The translations under genes and the position numbers were made by a program. This document shows positions 1-5,653 of a stretch of 5,653 bases of DNA, piece after piece. The notes beneath the pieces were generated by a model. It saw only the letters and a list, made by a program, of their open reading frames with translations, was not told where the DNA came from and made no database searches. How positions within the stretch are numbered: position 1 is the stretch's first letter; the number at the start of each line of letters is the position of its first letter. Source of the DNA: an uncultured Lachnospiraceae bacterium (GTDB lineage Bacteria; Bacillota_A; Clostridia; Lachnospirales; Lachnospiraceae); contig CATLIP010000164.1 in assembly GCA_949957035.1 (NCBI GenBank), positions 1 through 5,653 on the forward strand, read 5' to 3'.

Positions 1-2
1 CC

Positions 3-674
3 CCTCGTTTTGTTCCTGCCGGACAGAGTACGCAGATGATTATCGGAGCATCGCCGGAGACAGACTATCAGATTATGCAGGTGGCGGAAGCTTTATACCA
101 GAAGTTTGAATTAAAGAGGGTGTTCTACTCGGCGTTTGTGCATGTGAATGAGGACGCCGCGCTCCCTGCAAGGACGGGAGAGGGACCGCCCCTTTTGAGG
201 GAACACAGGCTGTATCAGGCCGACTGGCTTTTGAGATATTATCATTTTCAGGCCCACGAGCTTTTGTCAGATGAGAATCCTAATTTTAACGTGGTGTTTG
301 ACCCTAAGTGCAACTGGGCGCTGAAGAATCTGGAGGTATTTCCTGTTGAGGTGAACCGGGCCGATTACAAGATGCTGCTGCGGGTGCCAGGAATCGGGTA
401 TAAGTCGGCGGTGCGGATTGTGAAGGCGAGACGGCTTGGCAGCTTGGATTTTACAGATCTTAAGAAGATTGGGGTGGTTCTAAGGCGTGCGTTATACTTT
501 ATTACCTGCAATGGCAGGATGATGTATCCCACGAAGATGGATGAGGATTATATCACAAGGAACCTGCTAAGCGCAGGGGAGAAGCTGCCGAGGGAGGTTA
601 CGGGTATGGGATACCGCCAGATTTCTCTGTTTGATGATGTGAGGTTTGGGAATTACAGTGAGATGGCATTTTGA
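3..674 (+). CDS. Putative DNA modification/repair radical SAM protein with HhH domain (C-terminal part, 5' truncated by window)
   Basis: This is the C-terminal half of a radical SAM protein of the family annotated as putative DNA modification/repair (TIGR03916, the one linked to uracil-DNA glycosylase-like domains). The frame is open from base 3 with no stop, and it begins inside the conserved stretch RFVPAGQSTQMIIGASPETD, so the ATG at 36 is internal and the true start lies upstream. The N-terminal CxxxCxxC cluster motif is therefore not visible. 223 residues are seen; the family is usually about 400 or more. Conserved features include the LREHRLYQADWLLRYY segment and a helix-hairpin-helix around LRVPGIGYKSAVRIVKARR (bases about 375-435), a non-specific DNA-binding fold, followed by a second helical pair ending in ALYFITCNGR. 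It ends GYRQISLFDD..., typical of the family. The DUF4130 gene follows after 32 bases, as expected for this pair. The reaction and substrate are unknown. Family assignment is from sequence memory; involvement in DNA is supported by the HhH. Confidence 0.88.
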   Translation, partial: PRFVPAGQSTQMIIGASPETDYQIMQVAEALYQKFELKRVFYSAFVHVNEDAALPARTGEGPPLLREHRLYQADWLLRYYHFQAHELLSDENPNFNVVFDPKCNWALKNLEVFPVEVNRADYKMLLRVPGIGYKSAVRIVKARRLGSLDFTDLKKIGVVLRRALYFITCNGRMMYPTKMDEDYITRNLLSAGEKLPREVTGMGYRQISLFDDVRFGNYSEMAF

Positions 675-694
675 TATTATTTTAACAGTTCTTT

Positions 695-698
695 GGAG
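695..698 (+). promoter_or_regulatory. Ribosome binding site deciding the start of the DUF4130 gene
   Basis: GGAG lies eight bases before the ATG at 707. Two in-frame GTG codons at 698 and 701 overlap or touch this site, so they cannot use it. The ATG at 707 is therefore preferred. Confidence 0.6.
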
Positions 699-706
699 TG
701 GTGAAC

Positions 707-1477
707 ATGAAAACAGTTTATGTGTGCAGTGATACGGTTACCGGTATTTTTTCCGGAATTTATGATGCATGGAAGTCAAGAAAAGAAGAAGGAGACTGTC
801 AGATTGCCCTGAGGGGAATGTTGGATTTCCAGTTGTTCTGCGACTATGTGGAGGTGGAAGAGACAGAGCATAAGGCAATCGCTGTGGAGACATTGATTCG
901 AAAGCATCTGGGCGAACATGCATATGGAGCCATCTATCATGCGGTGATGTCGGAGGATAAGGAGAAAGGGGATGCGGTTCTTGGCGCCATGCTTGCTGCC
1001 AGAAAGCTTCCGGACAGTACAAAGATTATGGACCATCTGGGACATCCGAAGGTGGAGAAGGTTTTCAAGCTTAGCAGGAATGTGTTTGGAGAGGCTCACA
1101 GCTACAAGGGCTTTCTCAGGTTTCGGGAATTGAAAAATGGTGTGTTGTATGCAGAGATAGCGCCCAAGAATCAGGTCTTGACCTGTCTGGCCCCCCATTT
1201 TGCCGAGAGGCTGCCTGTGGAGAACTGGATGATTCATGACAGGAATCATAAGATGTTCGCGGTGCATGAGGCAGGAAAGAAGTGGGTGATTGTATGGGGA
1301 GAGAAGTTTGATGAAGAGCTTTTTCAGGAGGTGTCTTGGGAGGAAGAGAAGTATGCCAGCCTTTGGCGGGGATTCATAAAGACGATTGCCATTGAGTCCC
1401 GCGTCAATCCTGAATGCCAGCGGCAGCATCTCCCCTATCGTTTTCGAGGAGATATGGTAGAATTTCATGCACTGTAA
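707..1477 (+). CDS. DUF4130 family probable DNA metabolism protein, partner of the radical SAM protein
   Basis: A 256-residue protein of the TIGR03915/DUF4130 family, annotated as a probable DNA metabolism protein because it almost always sits beside the radical SAM family encoded just upstream; in some genomes it is fused to a uracil-DNA glycosylase-like domain. Here it has no extra domain. The N-terminus MKTVYVCSDTVTGIFSGIYDA is typical. The DUF4130 core shows H131 then GFLRF (135-139), an HF pair (164-165), MIHDR (175-179) and a C-terminal LWRGFIKTIAIESR...NPECQRQHLPYRF block (219-246) ending in MVEF. These conserved His, Asp and Arg residues could be catalytic, but no activity is known to me. 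No signal peptide or membrane segment is present, so it is cytoplasmic. It probably shares a transcript with the gene before it (32-base gap, no terminator). The start is ATG 707, not the upstream GTGs, because GGAG at 695-698 is well spaced for it. Family is confident; function is unknown. Confidence 0.9.
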   Translation: MKTVYVCSDTVTGIFSGIYDAWKSRKEEGDCQIALRGMLDFQLFCDYVEVEETEHKAIAVETLIRKHLGEHAYGAIYHAVMSEDKEKGDAVLGAMLAARKLPDSTKIMDHLGHPKVEKVFKLSRNVFGEAHSYKGFLRFRELKNGVLYAEIAPKNQVLTCLAPHFAERLPVENWMIHDRNHKMFAVHEAGKKWVIVWGEKFDEELFQEVSWEEEKYASLWRGFIKTIAIESRVNPECQRQHLPYRFRGDMVEFHAL

Positions 1478-1489
1478 CCGGCCGGATTA

Positions 1490-1498
1490 TGATATAAT
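1490..1498 (+). promoter_or_regulatory. Extended -10 promoter candidate for the nuclease-helicase gene
   Basis: TGATATAAT contains a perfect TATAAT (1493-1498) preceded by TG one base upstream, the extended -10 arrangement. The -35 position (about 1470-1475, CACTGT) is a poor match to TTGACA, which an extended -10 can tolerate. Transcription would start near 1505, giving a leader of about 47 bases. It lies just after the DUF4130 stop codon, so the helicase may have its own promoter as well as any readthrough. Confidence 0.55.
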
Positions 1499-1517
1499 AC
1501 TGGAAAACGACGGAAAA

Positions 1518-1538
1518 GCCCTAAGGATCCTTCGGGGC
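1518..1538 (+). other. Leader hairpin before the nuclease-helicase gene
   Basis: GCCCT and CGGGGC flank the perfect 10-base palindrome AAGGATCCTT. The arms pair as GCCCT/GGGGC (one G-T pair), a bulged C1533, then AAG/CTT around a GATC loop. It is followed by GCAGAGTTAGAG, with no run of T, so it is not an intrinsic terminator. It would lie in the 5' leader of the helicase transcript, directly upstream of the ribosome binding region. A regulatory role is only a possibility. Confidence 0.4.
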
Positions 1539-1551
1539 AGAGTTAGAGAGG

Positions 1552-3945
1552 ATGGAACAGGCGCGTATGGATATGGAGCAGCCGTTGATTCGTATTTCAG
1601 TGCGGAATCTGGTAGAATTTGTTCTCAGAAGCGGAGATATTGACAATCGGTCTTCCGGGGCAGACCGGGACGCCATGCTGCTTGGCGGAAAGATTCACAG
1701 AAAGATTCAGAGAAAGATGGGAGCCGAGTATCAGGCAGAGGTTCCCCTAAAGCATGAGGTCTCCTGCAAGGGCTTTGTATTGGCTTTAGAGGGACGGGCA
1801 GACGGTATTATCCGGCGTACGGAAGGAACTGTGATTGACGAGATTAAGGGGATTTTCCGGGAATTGGATTATCTGGAGGAACCCGTATCGGTCCATTTGG
1901 CTCAGGCGAAGTGCTATGCATATATTTATGCCTATGATAACGCTCTGGAAGAGATAGGGGTTCAGATGACCTACTGCAATCTGGAGACGGAGGAGATTAA
2001 GCGTTTTCAGAGTGTTTATACCTTTGAGACATTGAAGGAATGGTTTCTGGAAATACTTGGACGATACGAGAAGTGGGCGAGATACCAGATTGAATGGAAG
2101 AAGAAGAGGGATGGGTCTATCAAACAGGTGGTGTTTCCATTCGCGTACAGGGAGGGACAGAAGGAGCTGGCGGCAGCCGTTTATCGGACCATTCTTCGGA
2201 AGAAGAAGCTCTTCATTCAGGCGCCTACGGGCGTGGGTAAGACCATTTCCACAGTATTTCCGGCTGTGAAGGCAGTAGGGGAAGGCCTGGGAGAGAAGAT
2301 TTTCTATCTGACGGCCAAGACCATTACAAGGACGGTTGCATGGCAGGCGTTTGAGACGCTGCGGGAGCAGTGCTTGCGTATGAAGGTGATTGTACTTACG
2401 GCCAAGGAGAAGATATGCTTCTGTGAAGAGACCAACTGCAATCCGGATGCCTGCCCTTATGCGAAGGGGCATTACGACCGGGTGAATGATGCAGTTTATG
2501 AACTGATTACAGCTTCTGATGAGCTGAACCGGGAGATTTTGGAGGAACAGGCGAAGAAGTGGAAGGTGTGTCCTCATGAGATGAGCCTTGACGTATCAGA
2601 GTGGGCGGATGCGGTCATTTGCGACTATAATTATGTATTTGACCCCAATGCACATCTGAGACGGTTCTTTGGCGAGGGGAATAAAGGGGAGTATCTGTTT
2701 TTAATCGACGAGGCGCATAATCTGGTAGAGCGGGGAAGAAAGATGTACAGCGCCGAGATTTATAAGGAGGATTTCCTTAAGATAAAGAAGCTGGTGAAGC
2801 TAAGGGACGGAAAACTGGCAGGAAGACTTGAGGAATGCAACCGTCAGCTGCTTGCACTGAAGCGGGAGTGCGAGGGGTGTCAGGTATTGAACAGCGTTTC
2901 TCATGTCTATTTAAAGCTTATGTCGTTAATGACAGAGATGGAGAGGTTTTTAGAAGAGTGTAAGGAGGAAGAGATTCGCAAAGAGGTATTGGAGCTGTAC
3001 TTTACGGTGAGAATGTTTATTAACATCCATGATAAGCTGGATGAGAATTATATGATTTACTCGGAGCTTGAGGATACGGGAAGATTTAAAATCTGCCTGT
3101 TCTGTGTGAATCCGGCAAACTGCCTGAAGGAATCTCTGGATAAGGGAAACAGTACGGTGTTCTTTTCCGCCACCCTGCTGCCGATTCATTATTATAGGAA
3201 GCTTCTCAGTACATCGAAGGAGGATTACGCAATCTATGCAGAATCTCCCTTCGACCCGAAGAAGAGGCGGCTTCTTATCGGGGTGGATGTCAGTACGAAG
3301 TATACGTTACGAAGCAGGGAGATGTATCGGAGATATGCAAGGTACCTCATCCGGGCGGCGCTGGCAAAGACAGGAAATTATATGGCTTTTTTCCCTTCTT
3401 ATCAATTCATGGAGGAGGTTTATGAGGAATTTCTTGACCTTCTTGGGGAGGATGAGGGGAAAGCGGACATTGAGTATGTGATGCAGTCCCGCCATATGAC
3501 GGAGGAGGCAAGGGAGATTTTTCTGGAGAATTTTAAAGAAGAGCGCGTTAACAGTCTCATGGGGTTCTGTGTGATGGGCGGAATCTTTTCAGAGGGGATT
3601 GACCTTGCACAGGAGCAGTTAATCGGAGCTGTGATTATCGGTACGGGATTACCTCAGGTGTGCCGGGAGAGAGAGCTCTTAAAGTCCTATTTTGACGCCG
3701 GCAAAGAGCGGGGGTTCGATTACGCCTACCTTTACCCGGGGATGAACAAGGTTCTCCAGTCTGCCGGAAGGGTGATACGCACAGACGAGGACCAGGGGGT
3801 GATTCTTCTGTTGGATGAGAGATTTTGCGATGGGAGGTATCAGGAGACTTTTCCAAGGGAATGGCGGGAGTACGGAATCTGCTCGGCAGATAATGTGGCG
3901 GGACAGATGGAGGAGTTCTGGGAGACCTGTGAGAGAAGCAGGTAA
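1552..3945 (+). CDS. Fusion of PD-(D/E)XK (Cas4-like) nuclease and XPD/DinG-type Fe-S helicase
   Basis: A 797-residue predicted ATP-dependent DNA helicase with an N-terminal nuclease domain. Residues about 40-180 carry the full Cas4/RecB-type nuclease set: H49 (KIHRKIQ), D84 (GRADGI), E97-I-K99 (VIDEIKG) and Q118xxxY122. The helicase follows: R200/Q203 (Q-motif-like YREGQ), Walker A APTGVGKT (224-231, K230), a cysteine-rich insert (C289, C291, C296, C301, C340) where XPD and DinG hold a 4Fe-4S cluster, CDYNYVFDP (357-365), the DEAH box (386-389), FFSATLLP (537-544), GGIFSEGIDL (676-685) and QSAGRVIR (736-743). The region about 395-510 would be the Arch domain. XPD/DinG enzymes unwind DNA 5' to 3'; with an active nuclease it could also trim or cleave DNA. 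All key residues look intact. The ATG at 1552 directly abuts AGAGAGG, which is tight; the in-frame ATG at 1567 (M6) is an alternative and changes only five residues. It follows two DNA-metabolism genes. The cellular role is unknown; repair is inferred. Confidence 0.88.
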   Translation: MEQARMDMEQPLIRISVRNLVEFVLRSGDIDNRSSGADRDAMLLGGKIHRKIQRKMGAEYQAEVPLKHEVSCKGFVLALEGRADGIIRRTEGTVIDEIKGIFRELDYLEEPVSVHLAQAKCYAYIYAYDNALEEIGVQMTYCNLETEEIKRFQSVYTFETLKEWFLEILGRYEKWARYQIEWKKKRDGSIKQVVFPFAYREGQKELAAAVYRTILRKKKLFIQAPTGVGKTISTVFPAVKAVGEGLGEKIFYLTAKTITRTVAWQAFETLREQCLRMKVIVLTAKEKICFCEETNCNPDACPYAKGHYDRVNDAVYELITASDELNREILEEQAKKWKVCPHEMSLDVSEWADAVICDYNYVFDPNAHLRRFFGEGNKGEYLFLIDEAHNLVERGRKMYSAEIYKEDFLKIKKLVKLRDGKLAGRLEECNRQLLALKRECEGCQVLNSVSHVYLKLMSLMTEMERFLEECKEEEIRKEVLELYFTVRMFINIHDKLDENYMIYSELEDTGRFKICLFCVNPANCLKESLDKGNSTVFFSATLLPIHYYRKLLSTSKEDYAIYAESPFDPKKRRLLIGVDVSTKYTLRSREMYRRYARYLIRAALAKTGNYMAFFPSYQFMEEVYEEFLDLLGEDEGKADIEYVMQSRHMTEEAREIFLENFKEERVNSLMGFCVMGGIFSEGIDLAQEQLIGAVIIGTGLPQVCRERELLKSYFDAGKERGFDYAYLYPGMNKVLQSAGRVIRTDEDQGVILLLDERFCDGRYQETFPREWREYGICSADNVAGQMEEFWETCERSR

Positions 3946-4006
3946 TTCATTGTATGAGGCATGGCATAAGTGAGCCGGATAAAAGTGAAGGCATCGAACG
4001 AGATGG

Positions 4007-4014
4007 AGGAGGAG
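4007..4014 (+). promoter_or_regulatory. Ribosome binding site for the DUF1461 gene
   Basis: AGGAGGAG lies 10-12 bases before the ATG at 4025, slightly far but strong. The 79-base gap after the helicase holds no convincing promoter or terminator, so the gene may be cotranscribed with the helicase. Confidence 0.5.
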
Positions 4015-4024
4015 TTAGGCAGGA

Positions 4025-4747
4025 ATGGTGAAAAAGGAAGGAACAGGAAAGCAGCTTTTGGCAGATTTTACGGCATCCTTTGGGATGCTGCTGATCATTT
4101 TTACATTGCTGCTGACCAGTTTTCAACTGGCAATCTATGGAGATTCAGATTATAAATTTTATGAGAAAGAATATCAGAAATATCATGTCACAGACGCATT
4201 GTCCATGAAGCTTGAGGACGTCATGGAGGTGACGGATTATATGATGGATTATCTGATTGGAAGGGAAGAGGAGCTGTCCATTGTGACGGAGATAGAGGGC
4301 AGGCCGCAGGATTTTTTCAACGAGCAGGACAGATTTCATATGGGTGAAGTACGTGAACTGTTTCTTTTAGGACTTAAGATTCGGAATGTGTGCGGGCTCA
4401 TTGCAGTGTTACTGATTGCAGGGCTTTTTTGCATGAAAGTGGATTTGAAATGCGTGCTTTTTAAGGCATATATTCGGACTTCCCTTGTATTGCTCGTTGT
4501 TGGCGTGCTGCTTGGCGCGGCGTTTGCTCTGGATTTTACGAGGTGCTTTACCATCTTCCATGAGATTTTTTTCGATAATGACCTTTGGATGTTCAATCCC
4601 AGTGAAGATTATATGATTCGGATGCTTCCGGAAGGTTTCTTTTCAGATATGGCAGCGAGAATTGGTGTGATATTTATTGCAATGGTACTTACATTAGCCG
4701 CGATATTATTTATCTGGACGAAATATGTGAAGCACAGAGAAAAATGA
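4025..4747 (+). CDS. TIGR01906/DUF1461 integral membrane protein, Lit-like
   Basis: A 240-residue membrane protein of the TIGR01906/DUF1461 family. Four hydrophobic helices are visible at about 15-37, 120-137, 147-169 and 210-231, with a basic N-terminus (MVKK) and C-terminus (KYVKHREK), both predicted cytoplasmic. This places the long loop 38-119 and the loop 170-209 outside the cell. These hold the family signatures: HMGEVR with H105, and FHEIFFDNDLWMFNPSEDYM with H179, then LPEGFFSDMA. The family includes Lit, which moves an acyl chain within bacterial lipoproteins to make the lyso form in low-GC Firmicutes; Lit is reported to rely on two outward-facing histidines, and H105 and H179 fit that pattern in placement and spacing. 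Not every DUF1461 protein is a proven Lit, so the activity is inferred and no symbol is given. There is no clear functional tie to the flanking helicase and purL. Confidence 0.85.
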   Translation: MVKKEGTGKQLLADFTASFGMLLIIFTLLLTSFQLAIYGDSDYKFYEKEYQKYHVTDALSMKLEDVMEVTDYMMDYLIGREEELSIVTEIEGRPQDFFNEQDRFHMGEVRELFLLGLKIRNVCGLIAVLLIAGLFCMKVDLKCVLFKAYIRTSLVLLVVGVLLGAAFALDFTRCFTIFHEIFFDNDLWMFNPSEDYMIRMLPEGFFSDMAARIGVIFIAMVLTLAAILFIWTKYVKHREK

Positions 4748-4750
4748 CAT

Positions 4751-4778
4751 TTTATATTATGCAATAGTATGGTACAAT
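4751..4778 (+). promoter_or_regulatory. Candidate promoter for purL
   Basis: TACAAT at 4773-4778 is preceded by TG with one base between (TGGTACAAT), an extended -10. A 16-base spacer separates it from TTTATA (4751-4756), a four-of-six match to TTGACA. Transcription would start near 4785, giving a leader of about 85 bases. That is too short for a purine riboswitch plus expression platform, and no such core is seen. Confidence 0.5.
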
Positions 4779-4801
4779 AAGGTAGCACATAGATGTATAC
4801 G

Positions 4802-4829
4802 GTGTCGTCAGCCGGACGGCTGGCGATAT
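4802..4829 (+). other. Strong hairpin in the purL leader
   Basis: The arms 4802-4813 (GTGTCGTCAGCC) and 4818-4829 (GGCTGGCGATAT) pair over 12 positions, with four or fewer G-T pairs, around a GGAC loop. No T run follows on either strand, so it is not a standard intrinsic terminator for the membrane gene. It falls early in the predicted purL leader and does not cover the purL ribosome binding site at 4859-4865. It might stabilise the mRNA or bind a regulator; this is unproven. Confidence 0.55.
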
Positions 4830-4858
4830 ATGGAAAAGCAGCAGCAAAAATCAGGTAT

Positions 4859-4865
4859 GGAGGAG
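4859..4865 (+). promoter_or_regulatory. Ribosome binding site of purL
   Basis: GGAGGAG sits five bases before ATG 4871 and fixes this as the start. No other in-frame start codon with such a site lies upstream. Confidence 0.75.
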
Positions 4866-4870
4866 AAGGT

Positions 4871-5653
4871 ATGGGCAAAGTAAGACGAGTGTATGTGGAG
4901 AAAAAAGAAGGCTTTGGAGTGCAGGCACAGGATTTGCAGCAAGAGATTAGCAATTATCTTGGTATCCGGGATGTAGAGAATGTGCGTGTCCTGATTCGAT
5001 ACGATGTGGAGAATATTTCGGATGAGACGTTTGAGAAGGCTTGCAGAGGTGTCTTTGCGGAACCTCCGGTGGATATGTTGTATCAGGAAGAGTTTCCTGT
5101 GGAGGAGGCTTGCCGGATATTCTCTGTGGAGATTTTGCCGGGACAGTTTGATCAGCGGGCGGATTCTGCCGTTCAGTGCGTACAGTTTATTAAAGAAGAT
5201 GAGCAGCCGCTCATTAAGACGGCGATTACATATGTAATCCAGGGAAAGGACGGGCTTATTCCAGAGGAGGAATTTGAAAGGATTAAATCCCACTGTATCA
5301 ATCCGGTTGACTCAAGAGAGACAGGAATGGAGAAACCGGACACTTTGGTAGTAAGGTTTGATGAGCCAGAGGATGTGAAGACCTTTGACGGATTCAAAGA
5401 TATGGAGGAGGACCGGTTAAAGGAGCTGTATGATTCCCTTGGACTTGCAATGACCTTCAAGGATTTCCTGCATATTCAGAAATATTTTAAAGAAGAGGAA
5501 GACAGGGACCCGACTATGACGGAGATTCGTGTTCTTGATACCTATTGGTCCGACCACTGCCGCCACACTACATTTTCCACAGAGCTTACAGAGGTATCCT
5601 TTGGGGAGGGAGACTATAGAGAACCCATAGAAGCCGCCTACCGGCAGTATATC
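4871..5653 (+). CDS. purL: Phosphoribosylformylglycinamidine synthase, large single-chain form (N-terminal part, cut by window end)
   Basis: The first 261 residues of FGAM synthase, which converts FGAR, glutamine and ATP into FGAM in the fourth step of purine synthesis in the cytoplasm. The frame runs open to the last base. The start MGKVRRVYVEKKEGF opens the PurS-like N-terminal domain (about 1-90). A helical linker follows, with ELYDSLGLAMTFKDF and then DPTMTEIRVLDTYWSDHCRHTTF (about 213-235), the diagnostic motif of FGAM synthases whose conserved histidines (H229, H232) lie at the active site. The N-terminal domain joined to this linker indicates the long single-chain enzyme (about 1250 residues, clostridial clade, TIGR01857) rather than the separate PurS/PurL/PurQ subunits of Bacillus. 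The ATP-binding synthase and glutaminase domains would lie beyond the window. The start is set by GGAGGAG five bases upstream. It has its own candidate promoter and a hairpin leader, so it is likely transcribed separately from the membrane gene. Confidence 0.93.
   Translation, partial: MGKVRRVYVEKKEGFGVQAQDLQQEISNYLGIRDVENVRVLIRYDVENISDETFEKACRGVFAEPPVDMLYQEEFPVEEACRIFSVEILPGQFDQRADSAVQCVQFIKEDEQPLIKTAITYVIQGKDGLIPEEEFERIKSHCINPVDSRETGMEKPDTLVVRFDEPEDVKTFDGFKDMEEDRLKELYDSLGLAMTFKDFLHIQKYFKEEEDRDPTMTEIRVLDTYWSDHCRHTTFSTELTEVSFGEGDYREPIEAAYRQYI

Noticed and set aside
776..1468. Open frame of 230 codons on the minus strand
   Set aside because: It lies wholly opposite the DUF4130 gene, whose protein family is recognised; the antisense product has low-complexity composition and no motif.
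1786..2577. Open frame of 263 codons on the minus strand
   Set aside because: It is antisense to the nuclease-helicase across the catalytic motifs and shows no recognisable family.
1552..3945. Cas4 domain as a sign of a CRISPR system
   Set aside because: No repeat-spacer array or other cas gene is present, and the domain is fused to a helicase seen as a housekeeping-type gene; the motif set is shared by many RecB-like nucleases.
3970..4155. Small + strand frame of 61 codons starting with GTG
   Set aside because: It runs out of frame into the DUF1461 gene, has no good ribosome binding site and shows no recognisable sequence.
4802..4829. Hairpin as a transcription terminator after the membrane gene
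   Set aside because: There is no T run after the stem on either strand, and it lies downstream of the candidate purL promoter.
4779..4870. Purine riboswitch in the purL leader
   Set aside because: The leader is short and lacks the three-way junction core sequences; only one simple stem is seen.
4808..5293. Open frame of 161 codons on the minus strand
   Set aside because: It is antisense to purL and its leader, with no recognisable domain.

Overview
The window looks like chromosomal DNA of a low-to-moderate-GC Firmicute, most likely a Lachnospiraceae-type (Clostridium cluster XIVa) gut anaerobe. This is inferred from the gene families: a radical SAM/DUF4130 DNA-metabolism pair, a TIGR01906/DUF1461 membrane protein, and a large single-chain PurL of the clostridial kind. 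Purine-rich GGAGG-like ribosome binding sites and heavy AGG/AGA arginine use fit this. All genes lie on the + strand, packed closely. No RNA gene, transposon, CRISPR array or phage gene is visible.

Layout. (1) 3-674: C-terminal part of a radical SAM protein with a helix-hairpin-helix DNA-binding segment; its start lies upstream of the window. (2) 707-1477: the DUF4130 partner protein that usually accompanies it, 32 bases downstream and probably in the same operon. (3) 1478-1551: a spacer with a good extended -10 promoter and a short hairpin. (4) 1552-3945: a 797-residue fusion of a Cas4-like PD-(D/E)XK nuclease domain to an XPD/DinG-type superfamily 2 helicase with a probable iron-sulfur cysteine cluster. 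(5) 4025-4747: a four-helix membrane protein of the DUF1461 family, which contains the lipoprotein acyl-transferase Lit. (6) 4748-4870: a spacer with a candidate promoter and a strong 12-bp hairpin. (7) 4871 to the window end: the first 261 residues of PurL (FGAM synthase), cut by the edge.

How they fit together. The first three genes look like a DNA repair or DNA modification-processing neighbourhood: a radical SAM enzyme with an HhH domain, its obligate-looking partner of unknown chemistry, and a nuclease-helicase. The pairing of the first two is established for these families; adding the helicase to the same pathway is inference from position. The membrane protein and purL look like separate functions. 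The most interesting part is the poorly characterised DNA-metabolism cluster; nothing in the window proves an entirely new system.
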